Positions 62,168 to 64,000 of a stretch of 64,000 nt of DNA are shown one piece after another (position 1 is the stretch's first letter; every line of letters begins with the position of its first letter). Where the stretch lies: NCBI GenBank assembly GCA_963989245.1, contig OZ022346.1, positions 59,005,584-59,069,583 on the forward strand, in the 5' to 3' direction. A program made the position numbers and the translations under genes. This stretch comes from Nansenia antarctica (lineage: Eukaryota > Chordata > Actinopteri > Argentiniformes > Microstomatidae). Under the pieces are notes generated by a model. The model was given only the letters and a program-made list of their open reading frames with translations, did no database searches and was not told the origin of the DNA.

Positions 62168-63060
62168 CCCTGCGAGTTATTTCTCAGGTCACCTTAGGAA
62201 GCAATCCCCACCAATTGAAGAATTTACTTAGATAGGGGATAGATGTCCAGTGCCTCCATTCAGAGTCTGTGTTCTATGGGATGTTTTGTCTCCTACTCTT
62301 TACCTTACAGACTTACCTTATCCGACCGGTCTCAAAATGTAGCCTATAATTAATGCAAGTGCAATCAGGCTAACGTTACTCATTCTCGCAGTTCCAAATT
62401 AATGAACGTTGAAGCGCACTGCCGTCGGGTTGTAAAATAGCCTAGTTTGATAGGCCTATTGACAGCGAATAAAACAGTGAAGATGACAATTGTTTCTGCT
62501 GTTGTTATTAAAATCTGTTCTCCGTTGGTTGTATCTCAAAATGTGGCCTATTAAAATCTGTTCTCCGTTGGTTGTATCTCAAAATGTGGCCTATTAAAAT
62601 CTGTTCTTCGTTGGTTGTATCTCAAAATGATGTGGCCTAACTAATGATGTGGCCTAACTAATTAATGCAAGTGCAGCCAGGGGCGTGTCCAGGGGGTGGC
62701 CTGGGGTAGCACGTGCCACCCCTGAAATCTGATTGGCCACCCCAGGTGCCACTCCCCTGATTGATTGGCACACAGCTGACATGATGTATATAATTTGATG
62801 TAAAGAACTCTCAAAAAACACATACGAAATATTGTTTTAAGTACAATAAAGCTTTATTTCTTTTAAGAACGTGTGGAGTGCATCTCCAGCAGTGCGATAT
62901 CTGTAAACATACTATCTGTAGACTCTCCGCTCAGGGTTGCCAGATGGGATTGACAATTTCGAGCCTAACCAGTCTAAAAACAGCTAAATCCACAAAAAAC
63001 CAGCCCATCTGGCAACCCTGTCTCGTTCTGAATGTCGTCAGTGAATTGTTACTGCTGGGT
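62168..63060. other. Intergenic with a 43-bp triplication
   Basis: Three tandem copies of ATCTGTTCTCCGTTGGTTG...GTGGCCTATT lie at about 62510-62640, the third with a CG change. A short GC-rich palindromic stretch (GGGGTGGC...GCCACCCC) is at about 62690-62755. Confidence 0.6.
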
Positions 63061-63061
63061 C

Positions 63062-63069
<8 letters not shown>

Positions 63070-63145
<76 letters not shown>

Positions 63146-63440
63146 ATCTCCTTCCTCTCTCTCGCCCTCCTCTCTCTCGCCCTCCTCTCTCTCCCTATCT
63201 ATCCCCCTCTCTCTCCCTCCCCTCTCTCTCTATCTCCCTCCTCTCACTCTCTCTCTCCCTCCTCTCTCTCTCTCTCTCCCTATCCCTCCTCTCTCTCTCT
63301 CTCTCTCCCTATCCCTCCTCTCTCTCTCTCTCTCCCTATCCCTCCTCTCTCTCTATCTCCCTCCTCTCCCTCCTCTCTCTCTAACTTCCTCCTCTCTCTC
63401 CCTCCTCTCTCTCTCTCTCTCCCTCTCCTCTCCTCCATCA
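63070..63440. repeat. CT-rich microsatellite and derived minisatellite
   Basis: (CT)n at 63068-63143, then irregular CCCTCCTCTCTCTCTC units to 63432. Produces long spurious Ser/Leu frames. Confidence 0.95.
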
Positions 63441-63677
63441 GTTACCTGGTTGTGTTCATCCCCTCTACGGCTCCTGTTGGTTCTGAAGTGGACCAGGCAG
63501 AACGCGACCAGGCAGAACGCGACCAAGACCCAGAGCAGACAGGACCAGTCCTGGACCAGCCAGGAGGTGGCCTCACTCTGGACCTCCTGGGCGGGCCACC
63601 CCGCCTGGGGGGGCATCTCCATACCCACCTGGGACCAGGAGGGAGACTCAGACAGCATCTCACGGATCATCTCTGAT
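63441..63677 (-). CDS. Unassigned exon with a predicted membrane helix
   Basis: Between an acceptor (GATCAG|AGATG, near 63677) and a good donor (AACCAG|GTAACT, near 63441) the minus strand encodes about 78 residues. They include SWLVQDWSCLLWVLVAFCLV, a hydrophobic stretch with a five-residue duplication (LVAFC twice), then HFRTNRSRRG. This looks like the membrane and juxtamembrane part of a type I protein. I do not recognise the family. The frame runs on into the flanking Tc1 sequence, so the call is tentative. Confidence 0.35.
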
Positions 63678-63699
63678 CTGTCTCTGTCTCTATACTGTT

Positions 63700-64000
63700 T
63701 TCTACCACATCTTTTCCTTCCCTTCGCCTCTCTATTAATTTGCTTGGACACAGAGCTCTGTGAACAGCCAGCCTCTTTAGCAATGACGTTTTGTGTCTTG
63801 CCCTCCTTGTGCAAGGTGTCAATGGTCGTCTTTTGGACAACTGTCAGGTCAGCAGTCTTCCCCATGATTGTGTAGCCTACAGAACTGGACTGAGGGACCA
63901 TTTAAAGGCGTTTGCAGGTATTTTGAGTTAATTAGCTGATTAGAGTGTGGCACCAGGGGTCTTCAATATTGAACCTTTTCACAATATTCTAATTTTCTGA
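63700..64000 (-). mobile_element. Tc1-like element 5' end, running to the window edge
   Basis: Minus-strand frame MGKTADLTVVQKTTIDTLHK, AGCSQSSVSKQINREAKGRK is the N-terminal paired-like DNA-binding domain of a Tc1-like transposase. Upstream sequence to the window edge is its 5' untranslated part. The catalytic region is absent. Confidence 0.88.

Noticed and set aside
63032..63676. 214-codon Ser/Leu/Pro frame on the plus strand
   Set aside because: Mostly CT repeat; its non-repetitive end overlaps a more exon-like stretch on the minus strand.

Overview
The window is vertebrate nuclear DNA, almost certainly from a ray-finned fish. The genes have short exons with GT-AG introns and encode vertebrate families. 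Teleost-type repeats fill the space between exons: Tc1-like and hAT elements, L2/Rex-type LINE tails, tRNA-derived SINEs, a DIRS element and very long CA and GA tracts. No bacterial operon, CRISPR array or phage module is present. The species cannot be fixed from sequence alone; the repeat types are compatible with a salmoniform or osmeriform relative, at low confidence.

Layout. 1.7-8.3 kb (minus): a MYB-family gene closest to A-Myb (mybl1), with an intact three-repeat DNA-binding domain but C-terminal exons out of order. 8.9-9.5 kb (plus): two orphan glypican exons, then a full-length DIRS retrotransposon (9.5-15.6 kb). 16.1-16.4 kb (plus): the last two exons of an integrin-alpha-like protein. 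19.2-20.6 kb (minus): the C-terminal exons of a glypican (GPC2-like), sharing a ~0.4 kb inverted duplication with the plus-strand fragment. 23.9-44.7 kb (minus): importin-4 (ipo4), 28 recognisable coding exons but one conserved internal block absent. 44.7-45.2 kb: the ipo4 promoter with a short orphan plus-strand first exon. 45.7-56.3 kb (minus): the first two thirds of a P5B ATPase closest to ATP13A3, ending before the hinge motif and C-terminal membrane helices. 57-64 kb: minisatellites, LINE and Tc1 remnants and one unassigned exon.

The genes do not form a pathway. What links them is structural. Five of the six recognisable loci are truncated, shuffled or lack blocks, while the remaining exons keep open frames and good splice sites. 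This looks more like rearrangement or misassembly than old pseudogene decay. The most informative observations are the displaced MYB exons, the inverted glypican duplication with a breakpoint in a poly-C run, the DIRS element with its circle-junction-like internal complementary region, three hAT elements with perfect 8-bp target duplications (one at an ipo4 splice donor), and two minisatellites built from copies of a splice site.
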